A stretch of DNA of 64,000 nt from Phlyctochytrium arcticum (lineage: Eukaryota > Chytridiomycota > Chytridiomycetes > Chytridiales > Chytridiaceae), in assembly GCA_025602905.1 (NCBI GenBank), contig JAHLKI010000017.1, positions 558,001-622,000 of the forward strand, written 5' to 3'. Position 1 is the stretch's first letter. Each line of letters opens with the position of its first letter. A program made the translations under genes and the position numbers. The notes below the pieces were generated by a model. It had not been told where the DNA came from. It was given only the letters and a program-made list of their open reading frames with translations, and searched no databases. Positions 49,186 to 59,269 of this stretch are shown in pieces.

Positions 49186-49527
49186 CTAATCTATCACTAT
49201 CACCTCTGACTCGATGACGTCATCCGTCGCTGCATCTTCCATTGTCACGTTTCTTGTCCAGATTTCCATTAGTGTCTGGTATGAATCGCGAATATCCATC
49301 GGTAATGCCTTGATATCGACGCGGCTTTGTTTCCTTATGCTGAAAGCTAGTTTCTTGGATATTCTGCCGTCCTTCACTGATAATGAAGTTATATTCTTCT
49401 TCTTCATTTCTTGCTTGATATATTCTAAAGCTGCTGTATGTTTCTTAACGACTCTAATCGCCGCATTGTATTCTGCTGATAGATCGAGGTTGATAAACTC
49501 CAATACTCGCTCCTCCAATCGACTCAT
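49186..49527 (-). CDS. Orphan ORF, 113 residues
   Basis: Intronless frame from ATG 49527 (MSRLEERVLEFINLDLSAEY) to a TAG stop, inside AT-rich island DNA. The product is helical and charged, with Lys-rich middle (HTAALEYIKQEMKKKNITSL) and an acidic end (MEDAATDDVIESEVIVID). No domain recognised. Codon use is AT-leaning compared with the genes at 1-46 kb. It sits between the palindrome and the tandem repeats, so it may be cargo of a mobile element or of viral origin; both are guesses. Confidence 0.45.
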   Translation of the reverse strand: MSRLEERVLEFINLDLSAEYNAAIRVVKKHTAALEYIKQEMKKKNITSLSVKDGRISKKLAFSIRKQSRVDIKALPMDIRDSYQTLMEIWTRNVTMEDAATDDVIESEVIVID

Positions 49528-50296
49528 TGCTATCTGGTGCTAACTTGATTCTAACTTAGGCTATGTGAAGCAGACTCGTCGCTTTTATAGATAGATTGTA
49601 TCGATATCTTTTCTTTCTATGGATAGGAAAGAACCAATTGAATCTCTTGCCGCTTATTCGCTCCTAAGGACCCATGCTACATGTCGCTACAATGAAGCTA
49701 CAATATTGTTACACTTTTAGCAAAAAAAAAGGAAAAAATTCCACATATGTAACAAACGTTTAAGTGTATTTTACTTTTGTGGAAAAATTTCCTTTTTTCA
49801 AATTGCTGAATATGATGAAGTGTGTGAAAACGTGATTAGAAGACCCTCACCGCGAAAAAACGAAACGGGAATGAAATATCATCTATCCCGTCCGGGACAT
49901 TCATCGTATGACTCTTTGTCCGTCCCGAGGTCAATGTATCGTACATGCTACATTGTCCCTAAACTTTCAGCAAAAAGTCGCAAAAATCCTGTAAAAGTAT
50001 TATTACTCTTGTATTTTTACTTTTATAGGTTTTTTCCTACTTTTTCAAATCGCTGAATATGAAGCTACGTGTTGTAAGTGATGTAAAGAGTAACAGGATT
50101 GACCTCGACGCGAAAAAACGAAACGGGAATGAAATATCCCGTCCGATACACACTCTATTCGGGGATGATTCTTTATTGATTCGCTCCGAGGACCATGTAT
50201 CGTACATCGTTACAATGAAGCTACAATATTGTTACACTTGTAGCCAAAAAAAAGGAAAAAATTCCATGTAATAAACGTTTAAGTGTATTTTACTTT

Positions 50297-50368
50297 GGCC
50301 AGAGATACGCCGACACCGGGTATGTGCTTCGGCGACACCGGGGCCCCAATTACATGACTGTGCCTACC
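50297..50368 (+). repeat. Left terminal inverted repeat of the MULE
   Basis: 72 bp, with two internal related blocks (GCCGACACCGGG and GGCGACACCGGG). Pairs with 53477-53548 in inverse orientation with one mismatch (GGGG against GGGT). Confidence 0.93.
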
Positions 50369-50502
50369 CACATTGGTTAATAAATTGCAATAAAGAATAG
50401 TGATGCGCGACCCCAGCATCATATCTATTTTCACACACAAGTTACACAATTCAATACTTGAAGTCTCTCATATACAAACTAGACTGCAACTACGACACAA
50501 CC

Positions 50503-53265
50503 TCAAGAGAGGGTATGGGGACAACAGGATATCTGGTTATGGAGGTTGCAAAGCGGCTTGAGACAAAGAGGGCAGCAATTGAAGGCCTCTACTCCACAGA
50601 TGGTACAGTGCAGTTCTGTCACTGCTTCTTCATCTGCGGCTGCAGTCTTCGCTTGCTTTCTTTTTGTCTGCTTGTTCTTAGAACCCTTGGGCCTGCCCCT
50701 CTTCTTCGCCGGCGCAGCTCCATCAGCGATCTGGGCCTCAACGTGCTCAAATAGAGAAGGGTCACGCCTTGTAGAGGACTCGCTAGCACCCTTTTTTTTC
50801 TTGTTAACTGAGCCAGTAGGACGACCTTTGCCTTTAACGACGGCCGGATTCTGCACAGCCAACTGAGTAGGCTCTTTGCAAATGCCATCAAGCGTTTCTT
50901 GCAGGCGGTTTTGTATGTGAGGTGCACTCTTGTTGAAGAGATTTTGCAAATTGTCCAGAATGTCTGACATCGGGGGAGGGGCAACGCTCGGCAGGGAAGC
51001 TGCAGGGGCAACTGGTTTCTTCAACCACCAGTGTACATGAACATCGCTCAGCGGAAGGGAGATTTTCGCGTTCATGGCGTGGTAGATCTCATGCTTACAT
51101 GGAAGACCCATAGTTGCTCTAATCCGAATGGCCGCGGTCTAAACAATGACGTTTTACTAATAAGCGATACAGGAAATAACGTACCTGTAAACCCCCGTAC
51201 AATCAACAGCTGTTTCGTTCGTCAATTTGAGAGCTTCTTCTCGTTGCTTCTTCAGATGGCGTAAGGCAGGGTACGAGATCGTACGATTGAGCTTTTGCCA
51301 CAGGACCTGCCCTAAGTGGCTCGGTAGAGTATGTCCTTGCATCTTCCTTCGTTGATTTGTCTCGGTATCCCCTTGCTCCGCCAGAAAAAGTAAGATCTTC
51401 TCCTAAACAGAATTCAAGTCCATGGTAGACGTAGCCAACCAGTTCTTCAAGTGGGCGTGGGCGCCTTCCGCACGCGATGTGAACAGATGCCCAAAATGCA
51501 TCACGTCTGTCAGCCAAGCTGACATGAAGTTGGTCTTCCAAGGGGTTACCCAAGTGTCATTGATGTAGTCGACCGCCGAACAATGTCCGCTACGCCACTT
51601 TTCGGAGAATTTGTCCCATTCAGATACCATCGCGACCTCTGTTGGGGTATTCATAACAACTTGCCAATCTCGCAGGAAGTCGGCCCAATCCTCTTCAGAG
51701 AAGCCCGGTTTGCAATTGGCCAAAATGTTTTTGTTGATGTGCCATATGCACAGGATGTGCTTCTGGTCCGGAAAGAACTCTGTCAATGCATTGATCAAAG
51801 CAAGTTCGCGATCCGTGACGAAGACCTAAGCCTCGACACGTTGGTGTCAATCAAATGCAAGTTCACGTTTCTGACTCACCGTAGCGTTTCCCAGAGGTAG
51901 CGCAGCCCTCAGCTGCTCAATGCAGAAGCGATAGTCATTGCAGTGGAATCGGGGTCGGCTACTAGAAAGAAAGAGAGAGAGGGAGAGAGAGACAATGGAC
52001 AGATATGCGGCTTTCCAGGCCGCGGTGAGTTCGGGTAGTGTATTCTCGCAGAGGAAGAGAAAAAGTGTAAAGAACAAGAATACAGATGCGAGACGTGCTT
52101 TTATACAGAAGAAAAAGGAAGAAAAAGACATCACGTGTAAAGGTCGTCGGTGGTTGGCTGGAACACCAAGACACCAAGACACCGAGACACTAGGACACTA
52201 AGATGTACTGCGCGACGCGTTGCGCAGCAGCGCAGTAGCGCAGTCACTCATCAAACCACGAACCCGCTACAGTCATCTTCCTTCTCCTGAGACATGAACG
52301 CGAATCCAGCAGAAAAGGTTGTCCCAGCGGCAGTCGTTCCGACAATGTGCATGAGTGGCATTTTGTATTTGTTTGTCTTGTACGTACAATCGAGCAAAAA
52401 TACGTGTGGATTCTCAAGGAGGAGCGCCATGCTTGGCTTGGGAATAAAGAAGAGGTGACGAAGCTTGCCATCATCCGCAACATTGACCTTGTGAAATTCA
52501 TTAGTTTCTTTCAAATCATCCAACAAGGCTTCTATAGGGGTTCTCCCGTCGAGCTTTTTGACTCGTTCCACAGCCTGGAAGTTGGAAACATCCTTCTTGT
52601 TGATGTGGAGATTGGGGTATGCCTTCTGTAAATCGGCCATGATGCTCTTTCTAGGGGTCGCGGTTGCAGCCTTTCGCATGATTTCAGACTTGATAGTGTC
52701 CTTAAAGTACCGTTAAGTTTGAATGAAGCCAGTAGTTTTTCAGGATGACACATACACTAAAGCCTACGGATCTTGCCTCGTGGCAAGCCAGATGATCAAA
52801 ATCTTCGGTATGAATATGCGCCCCACTCTTGACAGAGACAACCCAGGTACTCCCAGTCTTAGTAATGTGCGTTTCGAAAGGGCATCCATTCTTTCGGCTT
52901 CCCCGATCTCGTTTTCGTGTACCATCATCGAGACCGCGCCTGTCGGTGTACTCTCCTCTGGCGACACACATCAACCAGACCTTCCTAATAAATCTGTCGG
53001 CCGGGTTCTTGTGCTCGCTTTTCTTTGTTCTTCCTCTGACCACGGCGTAGCCATGGCTCACAGCCCAAACCTCGACAGCGGCTTCCGCTTCATCCAACGA
53101 TCCATACTCTTTTGCCTCGGGAGGGGCTAGGTCATTAGTAATCTGAAAACCAACTTGGGATCCTGAGGGACTGGAAGCAGATCCTGGAGTGGAGGGGTTG
53201 CCTATGTGCAGGTCATTCGCAGGCTGGGCACTGCGACCTGACTCTTGCTCACTGGGAATGGTCAT
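50503..53265 (-). pseudogene. FAR1/MULE transposase, disrupted by a solo LTR
   Basis: ATG 53265 starts a Ser/Pro-rich leader. A FAR1-type DNA-binding region follows (YGSLDEAEAAVEVWAVSHGY; CGPFETHI-type Cys/His pattern around 52850). After a 67-bp intron comes the MULE catalytic domain: HVFLLDCTYKTNKYKMPLMH with the first catalytic Asp, VFVTDRELALINALTEFFPD with the second, and ILCIWHINKNI. The third, Glu, region is around FTSRAEGAHAHLKNWL. C-terminal parts are a SWIM-like CxC...GLPCKHEI and an AT-hook-rich tail (KKRGRPKGSKNKQTKRK) with Cys pairs. A 333-bp LTR sits between the first and second Asp blocks (52271-51939), ending the frame early. Apart from this insert the domains read well, so the break is recent. 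Confidence 0.85.
51939..52271 (+). mobile_element. Solo LTR, copy 1, inside the MULE transposase
   Basis: 333 bp starting TGCAGTGG and ending CCGCTACA, flanked by the 5-bp duplication GTCAT (51934-51938 and 52272-52276). Leaving out the LTR and one GTCAT rejoins the transposase frame exactly (KEDD|YRFCIEQL). Contains a purine run GAAAGAAAGAGAGAGAGGG, GACAATGGACAG, CTTTTATAC and a GCGCAGT-rich end, as in copy 2. Confidence 0.88.
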
Positions 53266-53476
53266 CTAAGGACATTGAGCGTTGGTCAGATACCTGACAC
53301 AATGATAATATCTGGCTGTGGCAACGTACGATGATTGAGTTTGATTCGCTGGGCGTATCTCTTTTAGAGAGCGCTGATCAGATCGTTGCGTTCAATTCCT
53401 TCGAAGAATCAAAGGTCAATGACACAACGCTATGGCCAGAGATTATAATTTGTCATTTAACTTTCTCGTCATTTTT

Positions 53477-53548
53477 GGTAGGCACAGTCATGTAATTGGG
53501 GACCCGGTGTCGCCGAAGCACATACCCGGTGTCGGCGTATCTCTGGCC
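53477..53548 (-). repeat. Right terminal inverted repeat of the MULE
   Basis: Inverse copy of the left repeat, ending CTCTGGCC at 53548, directly followed by the TTTACTTT target duplication. Confidence 0.93.
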
Positions 53549-53853
53549 TTTACTTTTGTGGAAAAATTTCCTTTTTTCAAATTGCTGAATATGATGATGT
53601 GTGTGGGAGTCTGAATCAAAGACCCTCACCGCGAAAAAACGAAACGGGAATGAAATATCCCGCCCGGACACTTTTCAGGATCTATCCCTATCAAATCGAG
53701 ACGGGTCCTCGAATGACTCACACTCTTGGTCTGACCACGAATATGACGCACACTCTATTCTTTATTGATTCATGTATGATTCTTGTATGATTCGGGCATG
53801 TATCGGACATTGCATTATTTGAAGCTTTTATATTACAAAGTCTATTATATTTT

Positions 53854-53925
53854 CGGCTGGCAGGGAGTCGAACCCTGCATCGGGAATGCGATGAAACCTT
53901 ATGATAAACCTTTACACTACAGCCG
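53854..53925 (-). other. tRNA-like sequence, probably a tRNA pseudogene
   Basis: On the minus strand 72 nt show paired ends (CGGCTG with CAGCCG), an A-box-like TAGTGTAAAGG, and a perfect B box and T arm (CAGGG-TTCGACT-CCCTG). The anticodon arm is faulty: the only good stem (CATCG/CGATG) has a 6-nt loop and leaves no variable region, and base U8 appears lost. I therefore do not assign an anticodon. It directly follows the tandem repeats. Confidence 0.5.
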
Positions 53926-55099
53926 GTTTTTTTATGATAATATTCTTATCTTTATGTTTTTTTTAATTATTCAATTGGTCATCTAGATCATATCGACTAG
54001 TGTGCTAATTGAGAGGGTGACATTTTCTGAGTACTGGAATACCATGCGACAGTTGTTTGAAGGTTGTTGGCCTGATTGATGGAAATCCCTCTTCGGCACT
54101 GGTACGATACCAGATACCACCCTTTGATATGGTGGCGCGCGGACTTTGCCGTCGGAGAATAAGTCTGTCCAATCAAGCACTGCCAGCTGTCCAAGCACAA
54201 TCAAACCCCACCGAAGCCGTCTCGCGCCCTGAACAAAACCCGTTGCACCGGTTCTTTCGCCATCCTGAAGGCGCATCAACGTCGCACATGCTGATGGTCG
54301 GATTGCGGTAATTGGGGTGTTCCTGGAGCATGAGTGCTCTCAAAGATTCCAAACTCAAAAATTCCGGTGAAAAAACGTCCAACGTTCCTGGGCTTTCCGG
54401 GCTTGCTGACATTGCCAAAAATGCCCTCGACGATTTGGAGGCTTTCAAGGTCAACGGGGTGACTACGACCTTCGGACATAATTGGGACGTGAAAGACCGA
54501 AATTTGAGTAGAGTTCTCAAACTACTGCAATAATGGTGGATACGGTCTCTCTGATGTCAGTGAGGCCTTTAGTTCTTATTCTATAGATTGTATTTGTACA
54601 TCCACATTTACCCTGAAATGACAGCAGGATGAATTCTCCTCCGCATCAGATTTCAAAACGCAATATGGACGCAAACTCAGCATGCACACTACTTGGCCGT
54701 GTGCCAGTCTCAAATCTGACGTGCAGGCGCAACGCATGTTGAGAAAGGTTGCTTCAAAACGACGTGAGACTTGAGGCCAATTGCCTTATTATAGCATGTG
54801 GTTGCGAGGAGGGTTTATGGGGAGGGGGTCTTGAAATTGCGAAGGGTCGTATCGTTTCACCTTTTTCGCCACTACGTATAGAATTGGTTAGCGAGACTGA
54901 GCGAAACGTCCGCATTCATAAAAGGAAAATATACCAACCTCCACCATCCTCAGTTATGTTTCCTCCACCACACAGCAGCGTTCATTGGGCGGTTCATGTT
55001 CAGTTCCACTTGTTCCTTGGCGAGAGAAACGAAGTTAATGATGGATTTATAAAGGACCAGCACGAAGGGAAGTACAATGTCAAATTGCCCCATCATTTT
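53926..55099. other. Island stretch with only weak ORFs
   Basis: Open frames on both strands (for example 54520-54173 minus and 54312-54533 plus) overlap each other, and none shows a domain or a convincing start. The plus frame ending KDRNLSRVLKLLQ is the most protein-like. Minus 55144-54950 has a hydrophobic stretch (FDIVLPFVLVLYKSIINFVS) but begins in the direct repeat. None is called. Confidence 0.4.
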
Positions 55100-55442
55100 C
55101 TGGTTGGTACCGGGCGGTGAAGACTGCATGTGCATTAACGGCACAAGAGGACCCCGTGGCCAGTAGTCAACCGATCATCCATCATGAGGGAGCGAGCCCA
55201 GCGGTATTATCAGGAGGGATAATCATTACCCCACTGCATTCGAGTCACCACAAGCGGTAGGAGAATGATGGGCAGCGTCTGGTTGGTACCGGGCGGTGAA
55301 GACTGCATGTGCATCAACGGCACAAGAGGACCCCGTGGCCAGTAGTCAACCAATCATCCATCATGAGGGAGCGAGCCCAGCGGTATTAGTGGGACGTACA
55401 TCCACTACCGCACTGGCACCCGAGTCGCCACAAGCGGTAGGA
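55100..55442. repeat. Two tandem copies of a ~163-bp repeat, 179-bp period
   Basis: Copies at 55100-55262 and 55279-55442 start CTGGTTGGTACCGGGCGGTG and end GCCACAAGCGGTAGGA or close variants. The first 115 bp are nearly identical, the last 50 bp differ more, including different TATTA(T/G) centres. No ORF uses both copies. Confidence 0.9.
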
Positions 55443-55805
55443 CGCCGTATTTTGATGAAATGAATATTGACTCACCTCGCACTGGTTAACCAGTTACCAT
55501 CTTCTACGACGAGCATCGTCTGCGCGACGTGGGACTGGTGCAGGCACTGCAGGGAGTTCTGTCAACCCATCTCGGCAATCTGGGCCAATCTGCCCTCGAG
55601 AACTCAGGGGAAACCCGACTCTTGGCAACGTCTCGGGCCCTCGGTCATCTATCCCTTTCCGTCGTTATGAACCTCTGCGGCACGACAGCGCAGACGACAA
55701 CCAGGACGTCAAGGACGACAACCGTTGGACAACGCATCGCTGCACGCGGCAATGGACGTCAGAGTCGGTCGGACGTCGGACGAGCAGCACCGTTCAATTG
55801 GCAAA

Positions 55806-57600
55806 ATGGAGTTTGAGTCCGAGGTGGGTCAGTCTTGAAATCTGCTGCAGAGCTGGTTTTACTCGTAATGACGGGTTGTCTGATTGCCTGGTTTCTGACC
55901 GTTTCTCTACAGGGTCCTTACGTGGCAGAAGTTCAAACCTACGCCCAAAACGTTTCTTATGCTGAATGGTCCCCGATAAGCTGGATCAACTGGATGAACG
56001 AAAACCCGTCTACCGTGCTCGATGTAAGCAGCGTAGAGGCCTTAGCAAACAGTTACAAGGGGGGAATGCGGATCGTGAGCAACTGGAGTCTGCTCAACAA
56101 GCGGCAAAAGGAGAAGGCCATGAAGCAAAAGAAGTTGGCCAGCACCGCCTTCGAGCAACCACCGGTTAGGCTTTTATTGGCAGAATTGGCGAAAAACCTT
56201 GCAGACGTTCGTTGCGAAATTCTCCGTAACGCGTATGGTGGCTAATTTAAATCTTCTTAGAAAGAAGCAGAGTTGCAGATCGATTCTGAAGTCACAAAGA
56301 ACGCGGTCACGATAGCGAAAGCATCTGGAAAACGACTGCTGCAGGTTGGTATGGTATCTTTTTAATCATTGGTCTCGGATTTTAAAAAAGAATTTGGAAG
56401 TTTCTGGATACGGCGGCAAAGAAGATCAAACCTACTCACCCGCCAGTTTCAATGCCAAGCACTCCTCCACGAGGAGCAGTAGGTCTTGCTGAAGTTACGC
56501 CCAAAAAACCTTTCATGCTGGGCGGGACCAGTCCGAAAAGCATCGTCTCGTCGGAAGGGGTTGAGATTGAGTGTGAAACCACATCGACCGTACAGAAGAG
56601 GTTACGTGCAGGAATCCAAGCAAAGGCGGCCGAAAGTGATCCGTGGATCTTCGGCGCCGTGAACCTACATAAAAAAATGAAGACTATGCAGAAGACCCTT
56701 TTGAAGGAAATGACGGACAAGAACCTTGAAGTTCCGTTTGACAGCCTGCCTTTCCTTACCAGTTCGAGTGTGGTAGTGCTGTCGGAAGCACTGCCTCATG
56801 AGTATCAATCCGTTTGGACTGAAACAGAATGGCGAACCCTGCGAGCGGCCTTCGATGAGAGACGCATCTCAATCGACTCAAAATTGTGGCCCTTTTGCCT
56901 CTCGGAGGCCGAATCACTAATCAAGGCGAAGCTGGCAGGCCGTGGGTACTACGCCCATGTTCCGCAAGAGAAATCATTGGAAGACTGTCAAGTAGCGGGG
57001 GTGTTGAACAATCTATTCCTTCTGTTGGACACGGCGAAACCTGCCATAACTGAGCACGAACCTACATGGTCCTCCAAACTGTTGCACCCGTATTTCCTGA
57101 TGACTCCTACGGAGCTCAATTGGTCTTATGATAACCGCACACAGAAGAACCCCAAGCGGCCGGATTACCGTATTTATGACACTTCAGACCGCTCTATTGC
57201 GATGTTTGAGGTGAAAACCGATTTTGTCTCTATCACTAAGTAGAAGGCAGATGTATATCGAGCCATCAACAATTGCTGCGAACAGATGAAGGCAGATGCC
57301 TTCAAGTACACCAGCAATGGCACGCCAGCAAGGCTTTGCGTAGCGTTCTCCGGTCACGAAGGCACCATCTTCGAGGTGTACCTCCATTGTGGCATTTTCC
57401 TTGCGGTGGAACTGGGCATATGGGTGGTTCCCACATCGCTTGCTTGGGGCCGGGCCCCGGAGATTGCCCATGCCATTGCCACAGGCCATGCATTCATGAA
57501 GCTTGCCTCACAATGCAAGAAGAGGATGGATCTAGACACTGCACGGAAAAACCCACACCGGCGCCCGTCTTGCCTACCTCCTTCAACTCCCACTAAATAA
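55806..57600 (+). pseudogene. PD-(D/E)XK-like nuclease gene with an in-frame TAG
   Basis: Exons 55806-55823, 55913-56164, 56261-56344 and 56401-57243 join in frame to about 399 codons from ATG 55806 (MEFESEGPYVAEVQ...). The N-terminal half is helical and unassigned. The end carries KRPDYRIYDTSDRSIAMFEV with the next residue K: the PD...(13)...ExK core of a restriction-endonuclease-fold nuclease. A TAG at 57241-57243 stops the frame, but the same frame stays open and protein-like for 118 more codons (DVYRAINNCCEQMKADAFKY; PARLCVAFSGHEGTIFEVYL), including the Gln-containing helix expected after the core. So the domain is cut by one stop. A 33-nt GT...CTAAG...TAG segment (57211-57243) could be an intron, but would remove the catalytic Lys. 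Eukaryotic effector and transposon proteins use such nucleases; family not assigned. Confidence 0.6.
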
Positions 57601-58177
57601 TGCTTTTGAGCAGACTGTTTTGGTTTCAAATCGTAATGTATATATCAAGTCCCGGCATGAACAGAAAAGTCGCTACGCACTCCTGACATACCACTGGAAG
57701 GGCGCGCGGACGAATTTCTCTCCATGCACGGAAGAGAATGACTTTCCTGTGGTCGTACCATTGTCGTTGTAGAAATGGTAAGAATCTCAACATCCTGCAG
57801 TCAAACGGATAAGAGTACTGATAGATTTTTTGACATAGGCTCGCCACTATCTATATCCCGCAATCTAGGCATGGTAAAATAGTAAGTTCCTGCGGTCTCG
57901 CCGCAGTAGTTTTACGGAACGCTGACTGCGTTTGCTATCAGCTTTGTTGCGCGAGTACATGAAATTATATCTATTGTACACCTCTCACTACAAATAAACG
58001 CAAAGATACAGCCCTTGTTGATTGTTGCGGGGCGGTCTGGAATTTCGCGGCAAGACCCCGCGAGTTCGGGTGCCCAAGGGGATGTCTTTTTTTTTAATGC
58101 TTCTTCCTCGTCCCTCCTCTGGTTTCCGGCAGTTGCCACACTTTGTTTTTTGTCCTGTGGTATCAGGTCCTCCTGGT
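57601..58177. other. Gap of 580 bp after the nuclease gene
   Basis: No gene seen. Minus-strand frames at 57847-57626 and 58260-57912 are short and without domains; the latter may include upstream or downstream exons of the neighbouring orphan gene. Confidence 0.35.
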
Positions 58178-58795
58178 TCAGATGTCCTGCTGACAGAATT
58201 CAACCAGCAGCGCTTTGACGACATCCTGAATGGCAATGCTACGTTTATAGAATACCACATCCTCTCTGTACTTCCTTATTTTCTCCACAATACGATTCAC
58301 TAGAGAAAAATCCGCGTCATCTTCTAAATATAGCGCAATGTACTCGATATGTGAAGGGACACACATGTAGTCATCTGGTTTCCTAACCCAGTACCAACGA
58401 AAATCTCCATAGTACCGGCCGATGAGAATGATATTCTGAGAAATATTTGCATCAACTTTAAACTTGTGAATAGCCATGACCTTCATATTCGGAACGCGTT
58501 GTTCTAATTTTGGGACAATAGGCTGCACGCCTTTTTCGAATACCGCCCAGAACGCCGCAAAGTTGAACACCTTCCCACTATCGAATTTGAAGAAGGCTTT
58601 TTTCGCTATATGGTTTCTATAAGACAGCTTCATCCCATCGTATCGGGCAACAGTGGCTCTGTGAGGCAAAATCATTGCATTGAGTTCCGGTTTATATTCG
58701 AATAGTGACAGCATGACGAACAACTGCTTTCTGACGGCCTGAATCCACCGCGACCCCCTACCTTCCCTTGCGGATGCGTAGGTGTGTGCAGGCAC
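58178..58795 (-). CDS. Orphan ORF, 205 residues
   Basis: Open frame from ATG 58795 to a TGA/TAG-type stop at 58178 with no intron needed. The product is rich in aromatic and basic residues: KLSYRNHIAKKAFFKFDSGK, VFNFAAFWAVFEKGVQPIVP, IILIGRYYGDFRWYWVRKPD, DYMCVPSHIEYIALYLEDDA, RIVEKIRKYREDVVFYKRSI. The even composition looks like a folded soluble domain. No family recognised and no signal peptide. It lies on the strand opposite to the nuclease gene, tail to tail. It could be a further exon-split gene (a donor-like GTAAAG lies just upstream of the ATG), so the true N-terminus is uncertain. Confidence 0.5.
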   Translation of the reverse strand: MPAHTYASAREGRGSRWIQAVRKQLFVMLSLFEYKPELNAMILPHRATVARYDGMKLSYRNHIAKKAFFKFDSGKVFNFAAFWAVFEKGVQPIVPKLEQRVPNMKVMAIHKFKVDANISQNIILIGRYYGDFRWYWVRKPDDYMCVPSHIEYIALYLEDDADFSLVNRIVEKIRKYREDVVFYKRSIAIQDVVKALLVEFCQQDI

Positions 58796-59269
58796 TTTAC
58801 ACGGCCAGAAAGTGGGTTCTGGTGACTCTAGCGCCTCCCTCTATACTACAGCCCAGGCGTGGTTATATGCTGTTCCGGTGCAGCGGAGGGTGTGTGTGTT
58901 TGTGCCATTGTGGTTAAGTTCCTGATTTGTAGGGCCGGCACTTCGAAAGGCAATGCATGCACAGGCTTGCGCGGAATCAGATCTCTCTGCATGGCTATTC
59001 GAGGTGAAGCTGCAGGTGGACCAGTCGACTAGGCGGTAATGTTGTATTCGGTATCTTAATTTCTTTTACCATGATCTTTGATGCTTATTTTGGTTTCTTG
59101 CATACGATGGCCGAAAAGACGATCTGTTGTGAAGTTGTTGCACATTCTCAGTTTCAAATTGAATTCACATATCAAATCTCAACGCTAGCAGCACATTCTC
59201 TAGCTTGTTTGTTACTAGATTGTTTTTTCGGCATAGTCATTCTGCAGTTTGGCAACCTTAGAACGAACA

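Larger units (their letters stand above)
50297..53548 (-). mobile_element. MULE (Mutator-like) DNA transposon, FAR1 type
   Basis: A 3,252-bp element with 72-bp terminal inverted repeats (50297-50368 and 53477-53548, one mismatch) starting GGCCAGAGATACGCCGACAC. It is flanked by the 8-bp duplication TTTACTTT (50289-50296 and 53549-53556). The matching unoccupied sequence, GTATTTTACTTTTGTGG, stands in the paralogous monomer at about 49768-49784 and fixes the insertion point. It encodes one transposase on the minus strand, interrupted by a 333-bp solo LTR; without that insert the element would be about 2.9 kb. The near identity of the TIRs argues for a fairly recent insertion. Confidence 0.92.
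49650..53850. repeat. AT-rich tandem repeat array, ~265-bp monomers, split by a MULE
   Basis: Four diverged monomers can be recognised by shared landmarks: GCTACAATATTGTTACAC (49690, 50222), GCTGAATATGA (about 49804, 50050, 53586), CGAAACGGGAATGAAATATC (49861, 50120, 53641) and ATGTATCGTACAT (about 49936, 50198). Spacing between successive copies is about 260-267 bp once the 3.25-kb MULE is subtracted. Alternate monomers are more alike, giving a repeat of about 530 bp. Each monomer has inverted halves around an A/T-rich core (AAAAAATTCC...GGAAAAATTTCC). The array may be satellite or subterminal repeat of another element. Confidence 0.75.

Noticed and set aside
49650..53850. CRISPR-like array
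   Set aside because: Monomers are about 265 bp and diverged, without short identical repeats and unique spacers; the genome is eukaryotic.
53854..53925. Functional tRNA gene
   Set aside because: Anticodon stem and loop cannot be formed with normal sizes, and position 8 appears missing.
57241..57243. TAG as a reassigned sense codon
   Set aside because: TAG is the terminal stop of GCDH, NUC1, PDR transporter, NDUFS4, RNR1, PXMP4 and Ecl1-like genes in this window.
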